Source: Trematomus loennbergii
Lineage: Eukaryota > Chordata > Actinopteri > Perciformes > Nototheniidae
Assembly: GCA_012861695.1 (NCBI GenBank)
Contig: JAAOOA010000033.1
Location: forward strand, 17,895,934-17,959,933
Direction of reading: 5' to 3'
Length of the DNA stretch: 64,000 bases
Below the pieces are notes generated by a model, which was given only the letters and a program-made list of their open reading frames with translations, had not been told where the DNA came from and ran no database searches. Below are positions 33,601-54,807 of this stretch, in pieces (within the stretch, counting starts at the first letter, position 1; each line of letters opens with the position of its first letter). Both the position numbers and the translations under genes were made by a program.

Positions 33601-36600
33601 AGAGATCGTGATCCGTGCAGCCACGGAGCGAGTGAAGCAGTACCTGGCCGCCCTGCAGAGCTTCTACATGGACAGCCTGACGGACGTGAGGCAGGCCCTG
33701 GCCACCCCTCGGCTCTCTGTGGCCAGTGCTTCAGTGGGCGGAAGGGGGGCCTTCTGGGAGAGATGGTCCGAACAGCCTGCCAGAGCTGCTCTCCTCCCTG
33801 TCGGCCTCTATTCTCAACCAGATTAAATCAGTGTTGGCATCAGTGCATCTCTTCACAGCTAAGGACATTACATTCTCCAACAAGCCGTATTTTAAGGTGA
33901 ATAGTTTATTTCTGTTTAGCTGTTTTGAATTTCGGTTGTATGAGGAGCTTATCCTTAGTCAGTGTATATGGCGGTCGGAACACCTTCAGTAACGAGAAAC
34001 AGACAAGAGTTATGGCACAGAAGAAGAGCAATGTACTACTAGAGACCAGGACATCAGCAAAACATATTTGAGCCATGTAAAAAAAGGCCCACCTATATGA
34101 CTTAGTCTACACTACACTTTGAAAATGTTCATTGCTTTATAGCCGTCAGACAGCCCTTTCTGATGGGGAACTGAAGCCGCTATCTATGTATCCGTCACGA
34201 CTCCTTGAATAAAACAGTCATCTTACATTGCAGAACAAGCAACCTGCTCTATCCACCGCTGCCTCCATCGGTTGGTTGGTTTTTGTTCTAATGGGATGTC
34301 GGTGAACACGTACTAATCACAGTCACACAATTACATCGCACTAACGAGGCAGTGGTGGACCGACAACTCCTTCGTTCTGCTAGGAAAAACTGTTTATTTA
34401 GACGGGTTCTTGTGGCTTGAGTGAGAGCGGATAAAAGACAGAGATAAAAGCTTCAGTTATCAGTCAGAAAGGGCTATCTGAAGGCAAGGTATAGCTAATC
34501 AAATATTGAAAACATATAGCGTACATTTAAACTGATATTGAGTTTTATTTAGGTGGCTAAATTGTTTTGCCTTGTTCAGCTTCTGTGCCGGTACTGCTGT
34601 TTGTTTTTCCAAACTTGGGCCTTCCTGACCACCATCTACTGTAGGAAATACACTGACTTTACACAAGTACCTCATGCAACCCCACTTCAAAACATCCAAA
34701 CCATCCCTTTAACAGCTTTCCCCCCCAATAAGTATTTTCTTCCCAATCTTGAGATCGACAGCTGTGTGTCTTCTCCTCTTAGGGTGAGTTCTGCAGCCAG
34801 GGTGTGCGTGAGAGCCTGGTGGTGAGCTTTATAAAGTTTATTTGCCAGTCTTCTCGCCAGTTCTGTGAGAGTGCAGGCGACAAAGGCAGTTCGACTCCTC
34901 CGGCCCTGCTGTTGCTGCTGTCTCGCCTCTGCCTGGACTATGAAACCTCCACTATCTCCTACATCCTCACTCTCACAGACGAACAGTTCCTTGTGCAGGT
35001 AAATATCTTGAGACTTTGAAAATGCAGCGGCATGCACAAAAGCCCACAGTACACTGTCAGACTAAAGTATTTTACTTTGTGTTCTTTCTTGCCTACTTAA
35101 CTGCCATCTAAATACATGTTTTCTTCTTTGTGTACTTTCTCAGCACCACAGTCCCGTAACACCCGTCACAACTTTATGTACAGAAGCAAGGGAGGCAGCA
35201 CAGAAACTGCTGAACCACTATGTGAAGGTAGGTTTTCACCTACTTACTTTTCTTACTGAGGGGGAAATGGAGACATCAATGCAGGAAATATTCAACATAA
35301 CCTTTTTCTCACACGTGTGTATATTATCTTGTTTGTCTTTGCAGGTTCAGGGCCTGATCATCTCCCAAATGTTAAGAAAGAGCGTTGAAACACGAGACTG
35401 GGTCAACACCATCGAGCCACGAAACGTCCGAGCTGTGATGAAGAGAGTCGTAGAGGACACCACCTCCATAGATGTGCAGGTAATGGTTTACAATATTTTC
35501 ATCTGTGTTACGTACTCAAGTCCACTCTTTATACTTTCTTCAGTGTGTGCGCTGTACAAACCTTCTCTGCTCTTCTACAGGTCGGTCTTCTGTATGAAGA
35601 AGGAGTGAGGAAAGCCCACAGCAGTGACTCCAGCAAGAGGACCTTCTCTGTGTACAGCAGCTCCAGGCAGCAGGTTCGCTACGCTGCCAGCTACACTCCC
35701 AGGTAAACAAGCTGCACATACACACGTTTAAAAAAGAAAAAATGCATGATAACAATTTCGGTTTTCTTTGCATTCTTATATATCAAGATCAGACTCTGAC
35801 ATTGTTTTTTTTTTTTGTAATCACTGGGAATCATGACACTTAGATGGACCCTTATTTTGATCCATTTTCAAGCTCAATTATAATTACAAACATGTTTTTA
35901 AAAATAATGCAGCGTATAAATGTACAAAACATACAATTGATATGCTCTCTTCAAAGTCATCAGATTTAATTCACAGAAACTTTATTAAAATCCATTGTTC
36001 CAACAATCATCAACTCTGGTTTGAGACTTTGAAAGAGAGACTCAAAATACAACAGAAAGGCAAGCTCATCTACTAGCTTTAGGACTTGAGTGTATAGCCT
36101 AGTTTAAGCGGGTTTCCTGTGTTTAAAAACAGCATATACCTGATTATTTTAGTGTTAAAGTGGTATTAGATTCCATATAGTTTTCTTATTTCTTTGGTAT
36201 GAGAATAATGCATACTTTGGATGGAGAATATGTAAATATCCTGAATCTAAAGGCAAAATCTATCACTAATCTTGACACTGTCACAATTACATATATCCAC
36301 CGTTAATGCGTATGCATTCTTCCCTCCGTATATGAGTGGATTGGTAAGATAAAAGAAGCAGGCAGCTACTCTGTATTACATCCTACACTTTCACCCCTGG
36401 GGTAAATTGTTACTGAGTTGTCTTCAATCATAAGAAAAGGGTGATTGTTTTAATTGTGGATGCACTTGAGTAATTAATTTGTGTCTGTCTGCAGTGCTCC
36501 CATGGATACTAATCTGCTGAGCAACATACACAAGCTGTTTTCTGAGAGGATTGACATCTTCAGCTCAGTGGAGTTCAACAAGGTGAGTGCAGGTCTTTGT

Positions 36601-36917
36601 TATTCTGATGAATCTTTAGTGGAAAACATCTCTCACACACCTCTTCACTGTTCCAGGTCTCTGTGATGACTGGAATCATCAAAATCAGTTTGAAGACGTT
36701 CCTGGAGTGTGTCCGCCTGCGCACCTTTGGCCGCTACGGGCTGCAGCAGATCCAGGTGGACTGCCACTACCTGCAGATGTACCTGTGGCGCTTTGTCTCA
36801 GATGAGAACCTCGTGCACTTTCTGCTGGATGAGATAGTGGGGAGCTCCGCCCACCGCTGCCTGGATCCCGCCCCCATGGAGCAGAGTGTGATCGAGGTCA
36901 TCTGTGAGCGGGGTTAA
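30685..36917 (+). CDS. vps51: VPS51, GARP/EARP tethering complex subunit
   Basis: Eleven coding exons are found: 30685-30864, 31476-31605, 31703-31849, 31939-32158, 32998-33896, 34783-34998, 35144-35227, 35345-35479, 35581-35702, 36495-36582 and 36657-36917. They encode about 826 residues (human VPS51 has 782). The family landmarks are strong: [10 protein letters not shown] at the N-terminus (the conserved segment that contacts syntaxin 6/Tlg1), [30 protein letters not shown] (a coiled-coil region), [59 protein letters not shown] and VIEVICERG at the C-terminus. VPS51 joins VPS52 and VPS53 with VPS54 (GARP, at the trans-Golgi network) or VPS50 (EARP, endosomes) to tether retrograde vesicles. 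Exon 5 contains one extra base in a G6 run (33744-33749): removing one G restores both the frame and a phase-correct exon. The start is set by the family N-terminus. An ATTAAA near 37553 is the best poly(A) candidate. Confidence 0.95.
31173..31390. repeat. ACTTTTACT/AAGTA-rich interspersed repeat fragment in vps51 intron 1
   Basis: The fragment is rich in motifs such as GAGTATTTTTACAT, GAAGTATTGCTACTTTTACT and GTAAATCATCTGG. These are characteristic of a widespread teleost repeat whose other half is seen at 38420-38910. No exact ends are visible. Confidence 0.5.
32457..32531. repeat. 75-bp near-perfect palindrome in vps51 intron 4
   Basis: Two 37-bp arms (32457-32493 and 32495-32531) are inverted copies separated by one base. 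I count two mismatches: one would be a G-U wobble in the plus-strand RNA and the other an A-C pair. A partial extra copy of the CTAGGGCC core lies just outside at about 32448-32456. No transposon termini beyond the arms are recognised. Confidence 0.95.
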
Positions 36918-37680
36918 AGCTCAGAGTGCAGCACAGTCCTCTCCAAACACCAGATCACAAACACAGACAGAATAACTCTGGAATTGTGTATCGGAGATAT
37001 AACACCAGTTACAGAATTACTGTTTAATGTATTGATTCAGATTCAAATTATACTGTTATATGGAATTTGGGTAGCACTTTTAAAACTGTAGCAGTCTGAA
37101 GGAAATCAAGCAACATTTGACTGTCGAATCTGACGAACATTATTTTTCAGACCCTTGCCATACAAAGTGCACAGTTCTTAGTTGTAATAATATAAAAGTC
37201 ATTTCCAAAACATAGATTATAAGAAAACTCCCCTCTCATCTCCTCTATCTGCCAACTTGAAAAAATGAATAATTCAAGATAAAGCGAAACTTTTAAGCAT
37301 GCCTAAAGGAATAACATTGATTGTGATTACAGAATATTAACATAGTGAAAAAGTGGAAATCTCTTGTAATATATACATTCTTTTAGGGATCTTTTGCTGA
37401 ACAATATGCAATATGAATGTCATCTGATTATGTGATCCATGTCTAACACTAAAGTCACTCCTGAAGATTTACTGTAACTTCAGGTTGGTTGATTCTGTTT
37501 TCTGTGACATTTTTCAACAGATAAGTGAAGGAATGATATGTCTATGTATTCAATTAAATGGTATGGTTGTGATCAAAACGGTGTGTTCTTGCTTTGCAAT
37601 ACTCGTTTTAAATAGTATTTTCACAAATATATATATAAATATCATTATCAATGTAATTCAGGTGTATTTCACAACGTCCG
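36918..37680 (+). other. vps51 3' UTR and spacer
   Basis: AT-rich sequence with no exon. There is no perfect AATAAA near the stop; the ATTAAA at about 37553 and several AATATA-like strings are weak candidates for 3'-end formation. Confidence 0.4.
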
Positions 37681-37891
37681 CAACCATTCCTCCCAGTATT
37701 GCTGTCGCCACCTGAAGCGCTCATTTGATTGGCCAAGCCTTCTCTCCACCCTCTTCTGATGACCACGGAGTGATCTGATTGGCTGAGTGACATCTTTGTG
37801 CTGTTCAACGTGTTTTGGAGGCGTGTCCATCTGCATGCTGCTGGATGGATGCATTGGAAAATAATACCGTCCCATCTACACCTCTAAACCG
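37681..37891 (+). promoter_or_regulatory. Probable tm7sf2 promoter and untranslated first exon
   Basis: Two inverted CCAAT boxes (ATTGG at 37728-37732 and 37778-37782, in GATTGGCC and GATTGGCT contexts) lie 50 bp apart. Just before the second is ACGGAGTGAT (37765-37774), a 7-of-10 match to the reverse complement of the sterol regulatory element ATCACCCCAC. A donor CCG|GTAAGA at 37891/37892 would end the untranslated exon. The tm7sf2 ATG lies 13 bases after an acceptor at 39143, so a separate first exon is required. Sterol control by SREBP with NF-Y is known for cholesterol-synthesis genes; here it is inferred. Confidence 0.5.
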
Positions 37892-38419
37892 GTAAGACAC
37901 AGCATTTACTCTGTCACAAACAGTAATTTGTTTCTGCTCTTTATATACGCCTTAGACTTCGTCAATTCATTTTTCTTACGCTGTGAATATTTTAGCATTA
38001 GAAGCTAAATGGGACAACAACTAGACGGCCTTTCGTCTCATGTTTCATAATAGAAATGTAGCTGCATGGACACAGGAAATACCAGCGGTGTGAACTGGAC
38101 TTTAACTCTGTGGTTTAACAGTCATAATAATTCACAATAAGAGGTAATTTAAATGATGTGAAGAATGGGCTACATAAAAGAATATTCCGAGTTTTTTCGA
38201 CACTTAAATCTCACACTGTTACTTCCCTTCGCCTTTTTTATTTCTTATTTTTGCCACCGGTCTATGGCTTCTGAAAGTGTCTTCATGCTCAGAGATAATA
38301 CAGGAACATATTATAAGTCCTGTATTTTAAATGTCATGGGAAATATTATTACTACACGTACTTTAAGTATTAAAAGTAGCCCCTTGGAAAGTGTCAAAAT
38401 GGCCTTTTGCTTACTGTTG

Positions 38420-38910
38420 AACAGTGATGGTAACTTAGTACATTTACTCAAGTACTTTACTTTAGTACCATTTTGAGAGTTGTACTTTACTAGAGTATTT
38501 GCATTTTTTGCTATTTTGTACTTCTAATCTACTACAATTCGGAGGTAAATATTGTACTTTTACCCCACTATTCCTCTAGTTAGGTTGCAGATTTGGATTA
38601 ATGATGTGACATTTAATCAACATTTAAATTCAATTTATATTACATCTGGAGTAAATCCACAAGCTGCCTTGCACTATATGCAAAGGAATTAAACTGAGTT
38701 CCACCTTTTCCAGCTTTGATAACACTCGAATGCATCAATCATTATAATCAACACATATGATATATTGTATATTATTCAGAAATGGACCAATCTGCATAAT
38801 GAGTAAACTAACGTTTGTACTCTTAAGTATATTTTGATGCCAATACTTTAAAACTTTTATTTAAGTACGTTTTGAATGCAGGACTTTCTTGTAAGTACAG
38901 TTTGGTTTCT
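38420..38910. repeat. TACTCAAGTACTTTACTT-type interspersed repeat
   Basis: The region begins with GATGGTAACTTAGTACATTT and TACTCAAGTACTTTACTT. It continues with a GTACTTTTACCCCAC motif and ends with AATGCAGGACTTTCTTGTAAG. It is A/T-rich with many AAGTACT/AGTACTT palindromes. Related fragments occur at 31173-31390 and perhaps 3187-3226 and 40850-40930. This is a familiar teleost short element; its class is not determined. Confidence 0.55.
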
Positions 38911-39153
38911 TCATAGTGATTCTAAACACCTGTGTGGATATGTAGGCCCTTCAATCTGTAATAATACCTCATATTAAACTATGTAAATGTATGTATTTCA
39001 TTTTACTGTATATTACAAATGAAAAAATCTAAATCTCTTGTGCTGTCATTTTGACTAATTGCCATTACCATTTAATTACTATTTAATTGTTTCACAAATG
39101 TCTATATTTTGACTGAAATTGATCTACCATAATATTTTCCCAGGAGACCAATA

Positions 39154-47389
<8,236 letters not shown>

Positions 47390-50300
47390 ACAGCAGAGCA
47401 GATGGCTGGAACAGGACCAAAACGGTCTCACAACATCCTTCAAGTCCACATAGCAATAACCTGAAATGTGAATCCATTTTCACTTTCATAGACCACAAAT
47501 AATATCTGGTGCTTTTGCAGTTTAAATACGAAATGATGTTCACTGGATCACTATTTTCGAAGTTGTTGAATATTGACTTTGAAAGCTCATAGGAGTCTGA
47601 TAAAGGTTAATCCGTGCATCCAAACACAGCACAGGCCTTGGGATTTTTTCTCATAAAAATGAGATAAGAAAATGAGTTTTTGTAAACGTGAGAAAATAAA
47701 ATACATTTTTAATTGGAAAATACAACCCTAGAAAAATGACAGATGAAATGCAATTCTATAAAAACATTAGTGCCTTATTTCAATAAAAGGCATTTTTACC
47801 ATGCTTGTTTTTTTACAATGTCTACTTTTTTTTAAAGCGTGTTTGTAAAATTCATTTAAAAATAAACAAAACACAAAATGACACTTGCATCATCATTTCA
47901 TTCACCTCGCAGACAGTGAATGTCCGGGAAAGTGCTCCGGGGGGCTGAAATGTTAGTATGACTATTTATACATTTGCCTTTTTGAGTCTGTGAAGATGGC
48001 TGCTAACAGCTATGTGAGTTTTTAATAACCTTTCCAACCTGTTATCATCATCCTGCTTAAATGGCTTCTCTCTTCCGTGTTCAAACCTTAATGGCAAATG
48101 TTCTCCGAGCCGCTGGGCTTTATCTGTCAGGCTTCAGCTTTCAATATGCTCTGTTCCCTAATTACTCTGAGAGAACAATAAGTATATGGGCTGCATTAGT
48201 AACTGCTGTCAGAGGCTCCTTAAAAAATGCCTCAATAATCATTAACGCCGTGCTCCTACTTGAAGCGTTGAATAAGAGCAGGTTGATTCACTGTGTGGGA
48301 GGCAAGTGGTCGTATTTTGAATAGACTGCTGCCTCACCTTGAGGAAAGTTCTTTGAATAGGTGGTTACTAAGAAGTAAATCTTCCATAATAAATAAACGC
48401 CAGCAACTTCGCATTTTAATGGTGAGTTTGCCTGTTTTTACCTTTACCTTTACAGATTTAGACCTCTAATTTGTTGCAAAAGACCCCCAATTTGTTTGCA
48501 AGTAATCCCTTTTTCAATTATAACCCTGTGCATATACACTGCAAATAATATTTGTGTCACATTGCAGTGAGGTGTCCGCATACGTAAGAAAGAGCCCTCC
48601 ACTAATGCATATACTAATACCTTATATTCACCCTTTAAGCCCATTAACAGTGCAGTTGGCCCCTAGCTTTGTTTACACAGCACTCAAGCTATTTGTGTTG
48701 TTTTTCATGTTACTTATTGCTAATTATGTGCTAGTATAATGCTGCCAGTGCCTTCATGGTGGCTGGATTCATGATGAAATAACTAACAATATTCTCAGGT
48801 ATTAGGTGTGTAAAGTATATGTACTGTTTGTATATTTATTTTCCCCAATGTTGTTTATTATACTTCTCTTGTACCACTTTATTATGTGGTACCTAGCAGA
48901 TAATAACGCATATTCCAATTGTTAATTTTGATGGTGCTGTTGAAATCAATGAAGGGAAGTAAACAAATAGCTACTTTTACTAAACTATTATACACATTTG
49001 AGGTATTGTGCTTTGCTAAATTTGAAGTTGCATCTGTTTCAGAGTCAAAATAGAAGTCACATAAAGGAAACGTGAAATGGACAAGACAAGAAAAGGGATG
49101 TATAAACAGCAGAGAAGAAGCTGCGAGTCTGCGGCTGCAGGTGGGCACAGTTCAAGAGAGATGACATATGAGAAAAGATACATGTTCATTCAAGTACTCA
49201 CTGACATAAAGGGGTGTGGTCTCACCCTGGATGGGGCTAGCAGTTTGTGAACAGCACGACAATGCAATATTAAAAAATGACTGAAATTAAAAGTGATATC
49301 TCTGTTAATTTATCACTGGTTTAATTCACCGCCTATTAACCACTTAATCAAACACACAGATGCATGCTGGCATGCTAAATGCTATGCTAAATGCTCAGCG
49401 TTCACTGCCTTCAATGAGGCCTTTCTGATGTTTGTATCGGTTGAGGTCATAGTGAAATTGACACTGGGATTGGTTATAGTGGGACACAGAGGCTATATAT
49501 ATAAGTGGACTATATATTTAATGCAATGAAAATGAACAGCAGGGAAGTTGAAGCGGGAGCAGAGGAGGACTTTTGGTGCACAAGACTCTAATTCGGACAT
49601 GTGAGTACAACAATCCTAATTGTCATGGTTGCAAATGTTGCCATAGCACGTTTTGTAAGAACTTGGCATTTCAAAACGTTTATACATCTCTGTGTTGTGT
49701 GTTTTGGTGATTCGTTGTTCTGCTGTTGATTCTAAAGGAACTGCATTCTGAACGTGACTTCATAGCACTTGTTGGACCTGCCGTGGTGTCCATAGCTATC
49801 CTTTTGTGTTATTGGACTTTATTGTCTTTTTTGTTTCACAATACAAAGTATTGCATACTTTGAGACATTTTTTAAAAATAAATGTTACTTTACATATCAG
49901 TAAAACATGATGATACCATGACATATAATCCATCTGATTGAGAGATAGATTGGCTTCAGTAATAATAGTAAAACAATGTAACGGGAATAAAATCCTCCAA
50001 GTCTTTATTGATCAATACTTAATACTTATTATGATATCTTAAATTGAGTTGCAAGACCATTACAATAGTTTTTAAATCATCTTTGCAAACGTTTCAGGAG
50101 TTCGATCATGTATTAACAACCTTCAACTTGTCTTAACAAAAGACACCAGCGTGCCTACAGACACTTTCGTTTATAAATGTTGTGCTGATTTAGTTCTTAG
50201 TTTAAGGATAAACACATTTCAAAGGACGTTTTTTGTGATTGGTTTTAGAAAGTAATTTGCACATTATTGACAAATACAATGTCAAGCTTTGTAAAAAAAT

Positions 50301-50881
50301 AAGGCAATTCATTGATTTGTTTTCTAGTTACAGATAGAAGAGATGGGTTTTTATAGAAATGAGACAACATCTGAGTCACTGTCACAGGTTTCTGTCTGTA
50401 CAGACGATCCGCTGTTGAAATAAAAACACAAGTGCGAACAGGTTTGTCATATCCTTGGACACAGCAGCAAGCACATCTGCTCCTTTATTTTAGGAATCAA
50501 AAAAACAAAACACAACAGCACAAAATGTCAATACATGTAAATAGACTTTATGTAAATGTAATAACCAGGTTTGATTTGTGAATACGGTGGTCATTTTCAC
50601 TTTTCCCATTCTCCCCCTTCAATAGCCATGTCAAAATACACTTATTTAACTAAATCAATTCCTGAAATTGTGCTTTCTGCCTCTCAAATGTTGCCGTTAT
50701 ACACTGTATGTTCTTCTGTACGCATGTCTGAACATCCATAATAGTATGCAACATCCCGGAGTGTCTTGCATAATAATGAATAGGCAAAATGTGTGTGTCT
50801 GCATGCATGCAACTCTGCCTTGTGCGTGCACTTGCCAATTGTATGCCAATCGTGACGTTTCAGCTCCATCAGTTGTAGCCA

Positions 50882-50895
50882 GTTTCCATGGTAAC
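50882..50895. promoter_or_regulatory. Perfect X-box-like (RFX) palindrome
   Basis: GTTTCCATGGTAAC matches the RFX X-box pattern GTTNCCATGGNAAC at every fixed position. It lies in the intergenic island about 4 kb past the end of the cnih2 coding region. RFX factors are established regulators of ciliary and neuronal genes; binding here is inferred. Confidence 0.55.
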
Positions 50896-51284
50896 ACCTC
50901 TCTGAGAGCACAGACGTAGGAGGGAAGGGAAAGGCGCTGAGACAATTATGGTGGTGGAGGGTGCTGGAAAAAGGAAGAGCCCGGGATTGAGAGTGTGAAA
51001 CGGTGCGAACCGTGGGATGAGGCAAGACGGGAAGCAGATGCATGTGTTGCGTGTGTGTGTTGCTGTGTGTATCCTGGGAGAAGCAGGTGCCATGCATAGA
51101 AAAAAAAAGGGGGATTGTGGTCGTCATGACTACATATATGAACCTGTTACATATGCATCGGATGGAATATGAATTAAAAAGAGACAGAAAAAAAATGCTC
51201 CCAGGCATGTGAACTTGAATTGTTTTCTGTGTGTTTAGAGTGAGAGCCTCCGAGTGAGTCAACAGGAATTTCTAATACAATTTA

Positions 51285-51298
51285 GTTTCCATGGTGAC
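51285..51298. promoter_or_regulatory. X-box-like site
   Basis: GTTTCCATGGTGAC differs from the perfect site at 50882 by one base (A to G at the twelfth position). It lies about 400 bp from it. Confidence 0.45.
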
Positions 51299-54200
51299 AG
51301 CAAATGGACAGGGAATGATATGTCCTTTTCCAACAGAGGGAAAACGCCATTGGTGTTGCTCTGTCTGAATCATTGTTTACACCTGGCAAACATTACAGAC
51401 CCTACAAATGACTCAACTGCTAACTAACTGCTGCGTCTCCTTTCATCCATTTCAATGCAGAATAAAGAAAACTGCCCTGCACAAAAGTGTCAAACATGCT
51501 ACATTTGATAAAGCTGCAGTGTTCATTTCATCAGTAATCTCTTTCTGTGGAGATATACATGTTCTTTTGTGTCAAATTACTTTTGTTATCCAAACCAATA
51601 GCTATCCAGAGCTCTATAATTTGATATTCTGTATAGTATTCTTGTGATGCAGACATTAATGAGAGGCTATCATCCTCAATTTGTCGCCTCTCCAGAAACT
51701 CTTTTTACATCAGCAAGAAACTGTTCATGGAATTCAGTTATTTTGGTGCTTTTTAAGAGCTTGTGTGAATGTCTCTGAAACCACTTCTGAATGCAGCTGT
51801 TTTCGACAGCTTTTGATGTGGCCCTTTGTGTGCTATCCTCCGTCTAATGCACCACTCAGTATTCTCGCTTTCGAACAACCCTCATCATCCTCAGTTATAT
51901 TTCTCTCTTCCAGTTCATCTCTGGCGTTGGCAGAGCATCACGTCTGCAAAACTCCTCACAGATGGCCAAAAGACACTGACCGTCAGCAGACAGGAAGTAA
52001 GAAACTTGGAGATGATATTTTTTGGCAACTGTTTTATTAGAATACGGCATGAGAATCGCTTTATTAACTGTACGTCATAGTGTAACCTAATAAATATAAA
52101 ATAATCCACCAAATTTACTGTAGCGTACATTGATGACAAATGTATAAAAGACGGATACAAATAGATATACTCAAATACAATTTTCTAAAATGCTTTGTTT
52201 AGAGCAACTACATAATGACATTCAACCAAGCGGCAGTTCTCATTTTGTCCTCGTGTTACTGTGCTTTAATAGTGATTGTCCAGACTCCATACACTCATAT
52301 TGTTGGCAGAGTGTTGATACTGTGTGCAAAGTGTGTACTGTGTGCAAAAACGCTCACAGAAGATTATTAAAGTTGCTGCAGTTTGGTTGAAATTCTCAAA
52401 AGCAGTTTGAGTTGTTCTTTTAAAACCCTTCATTTGTTCCAAAGTGACATCAAAACAAACTGTGATCGACACAGCACTTGTGTTTGTGTGTTTGTGGTGA
52501 AGCTCTACCACACAGATTTCTGAATTAGTGGCATATCATTGAAGCTATTATTTGTCCTGAAAGGTGAAGCATAATGTAATGGACTGTAAGAAGCAGTCAC
52601 TACAGAGGACATTTTAATATTGTTTTGAAAGCATTCTTTTTTAAAACATTGTTTAATTTGGAATCAACTTCGTATTTAAAAGACAAGACTGAGGATATTT
52701 TTTTATGTCAACGAATCCTTTGAAAAGACTATAAAGATAAGAAGGATGTTTGGTGCGGCAGGGTCCTGCTGCAAATAAAGTCAATGGTAAATACTCACTA
52801 GTGCAGCAATGTGTATCAATCCCCTGCTGAAAATAGGCCCCATGAAATGCTCCATTTTACATTTCTGTGAGTGACATTTTCTGAAAACAATAGTGCCCAG
52901 CTTGGAAATGATTTACCCTTTAAGATTAAATTATATATTTGTAACCTCTTTCACACTTTAGTAACACATTTTGGGGCTGAGGTCCACAGACAGAATAGGG
53001 GAGTCAAAACTAAATACACATTGGTTTAAGTCTTCTCGTGGGATTTATTGACACCAACTAACTTATAAATATGCCAGCCTTATTCTATCTCTGCTTCCAA
53101 TTGAAATGTAGTTCAACCTGTCATAGGCTAACATACACACAATTTGAAAATGATGTATGTACATATAACAATAATAATTACTTAACTGTGATCTGTATTT
53201 AGGGTTGAATGAACATCCTGAATATTAGTGATACTAAAACTTGCATCAATGAATTGTTGCCACCATTTACTACGTGTCGGGCGTATGGCAAACACAGTTT
53301 GTTCTCAGGGTCCAGTATCATCTCTATTGTCTACTGATGTTTAAAAATCACACATTTTAACCATCACTTATCTACTCACAGATCAAACTAATGAACACAT
53401 GATAACAAAGGCTAGTTGAGGAAAGGCTTTACTGTTTACGAATCTCGATCATCAGCAACATGTAACTTCTGTCTGTATGATTGCAGGCGTGATGAGAGGA
53501 CATCACTGCCTTTACACTTCTGAGAAAAACTGAAACATTGTCATAGGCATTAATTGTCTCGTCTGCCACTTGTATCCCACTCGCCGTTATTACATAAATA
53601 AATAACACTGCATGGAAATGTCTTCTCAATCCAATCACATTGCTTGTTTGCTGTTTTTAATTGCTTCTTGTACATGAGATTTCTACGTTCTACCTCATAT
53701 CAGAGTAAAGTTGCTGTGCTAAAAACGACAATAGTATAGTTAGAATAAACTAGAAAAAGGTCACTTAAAAAAAAAAAACCCCACAACAGATCTACATGTT
53801 TTTTTTAAATGTTCATCAATTAAAAAACATTGTGCCAAAATGAAATGTGTGTTACAGAAAGTGAAAATAGAGAACAGAACTTGACAGTGCCTTAGCATGT
53901 AGTTGAAAAAGCCACACTATTAGTTTCCTTTCACTCACCCCAATTGATTTGGCACAATGTTTCTTTCAGATATATGTTTTGGCATTAAATGTCTGAGCAC
54001 GAAGCTCTTTGGAAAGCATGAACCTGTAGCTAAAATACATCCTTACTGGTATGGACATACTTATTATGAAATGCACATCACAAGCACTGACCCTCGCGGT
54101 CAAAGTTATAATTATTCCTCGTTGTTTTAGATACAGTGTGAAATGTGACTTTTGGTAGGGGGTGGCGTCAAGGAGATGTTGTGTTGGTTCATCTCCATTC

Positions 54201-54807
54201 CCCTGCCAGCCGTGTCAATTTCTTACAGTGCTTTAAAGTCCTCCTATACACTTGAACCTGTTTCTTACAGTTATATGTACCTCTAACACAATCAAAGCAG
54301 TGGTTTGATAATACAGATGTCTCTCATCTTAAGCACATGTCATCTTACTAAAACAACCCTGCTCTGAGTACATTTTCAAAGTCAAAGAATACAGACATGT
54401 TATTTCGTTTTCCAGCGCCTAAGTGTTTGGAGATTCACAGTGAGTTGAGCGACTGGATCAGTAAGAGCAGCATGGGAAAACTCCAGCCCTTCAGAGATGT
54501 ACTGTTGATTCGTATAATGGTTCAAAGGCAACACACCTGATGCGTCCTCTTTCTGTTTTGTTTCAGTCCTTTAAAACGTTGTCCAGTCGTCTGACAGCAT
54601 GGTCTGGGTCAAAGTGATATAATGGAGTCCTTTACATTCAAATGATCACTCAGATAAGTCTTCTTGTGTTTGTCCAATGTCAGACTGTTGACAACCCAAG
54701 CCAGTGTCGGGAAAGATACATGGAGAGAGGAAGAGTTAATGTCTCCATTTGTTCCTCTGAGTCTTTCTTACTGATACGTCCTTTTATTTCTCCAGATATC
54801 CTGTCTG

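Larger units (their letters stand above)
47390..54700. other. tm7sf2 3' UTR, then gene-free spacer and presumed cnih2 3' UTR
   Basis: The tm7sf2 transcript probably ends near the AATAAA at 47782-47787 or those at about 47695 and 47863. The rest is AT-rich with no credible exon on either strand. The right part (about 52-54.8 kb) may be cnih2 3' UTR on the minus strand, but no decisive minus-strand poly(A) signal can be picked. A GC-richer island at 50860-51300 carries two X-box-like sites. A 264-bp open frame at 48061 is discussed under rejected items. Confidence 0.45.

Noticed and set aside
50101..50180. Candidate last exon of cnih2 encoding TLVSF on the minus strand
   Set aside because: The splice phase from exon 5 does not fit. 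The exon at 54835-54808 fits the phase, completes MVYSLISF and gives exactly 160 residues.
50684..51262. 192-codon minus-strand frame
   Set aside because: Composition is His/Thr/Leu-rich from CA-type repeats, with no domain and no neighbouring exons.
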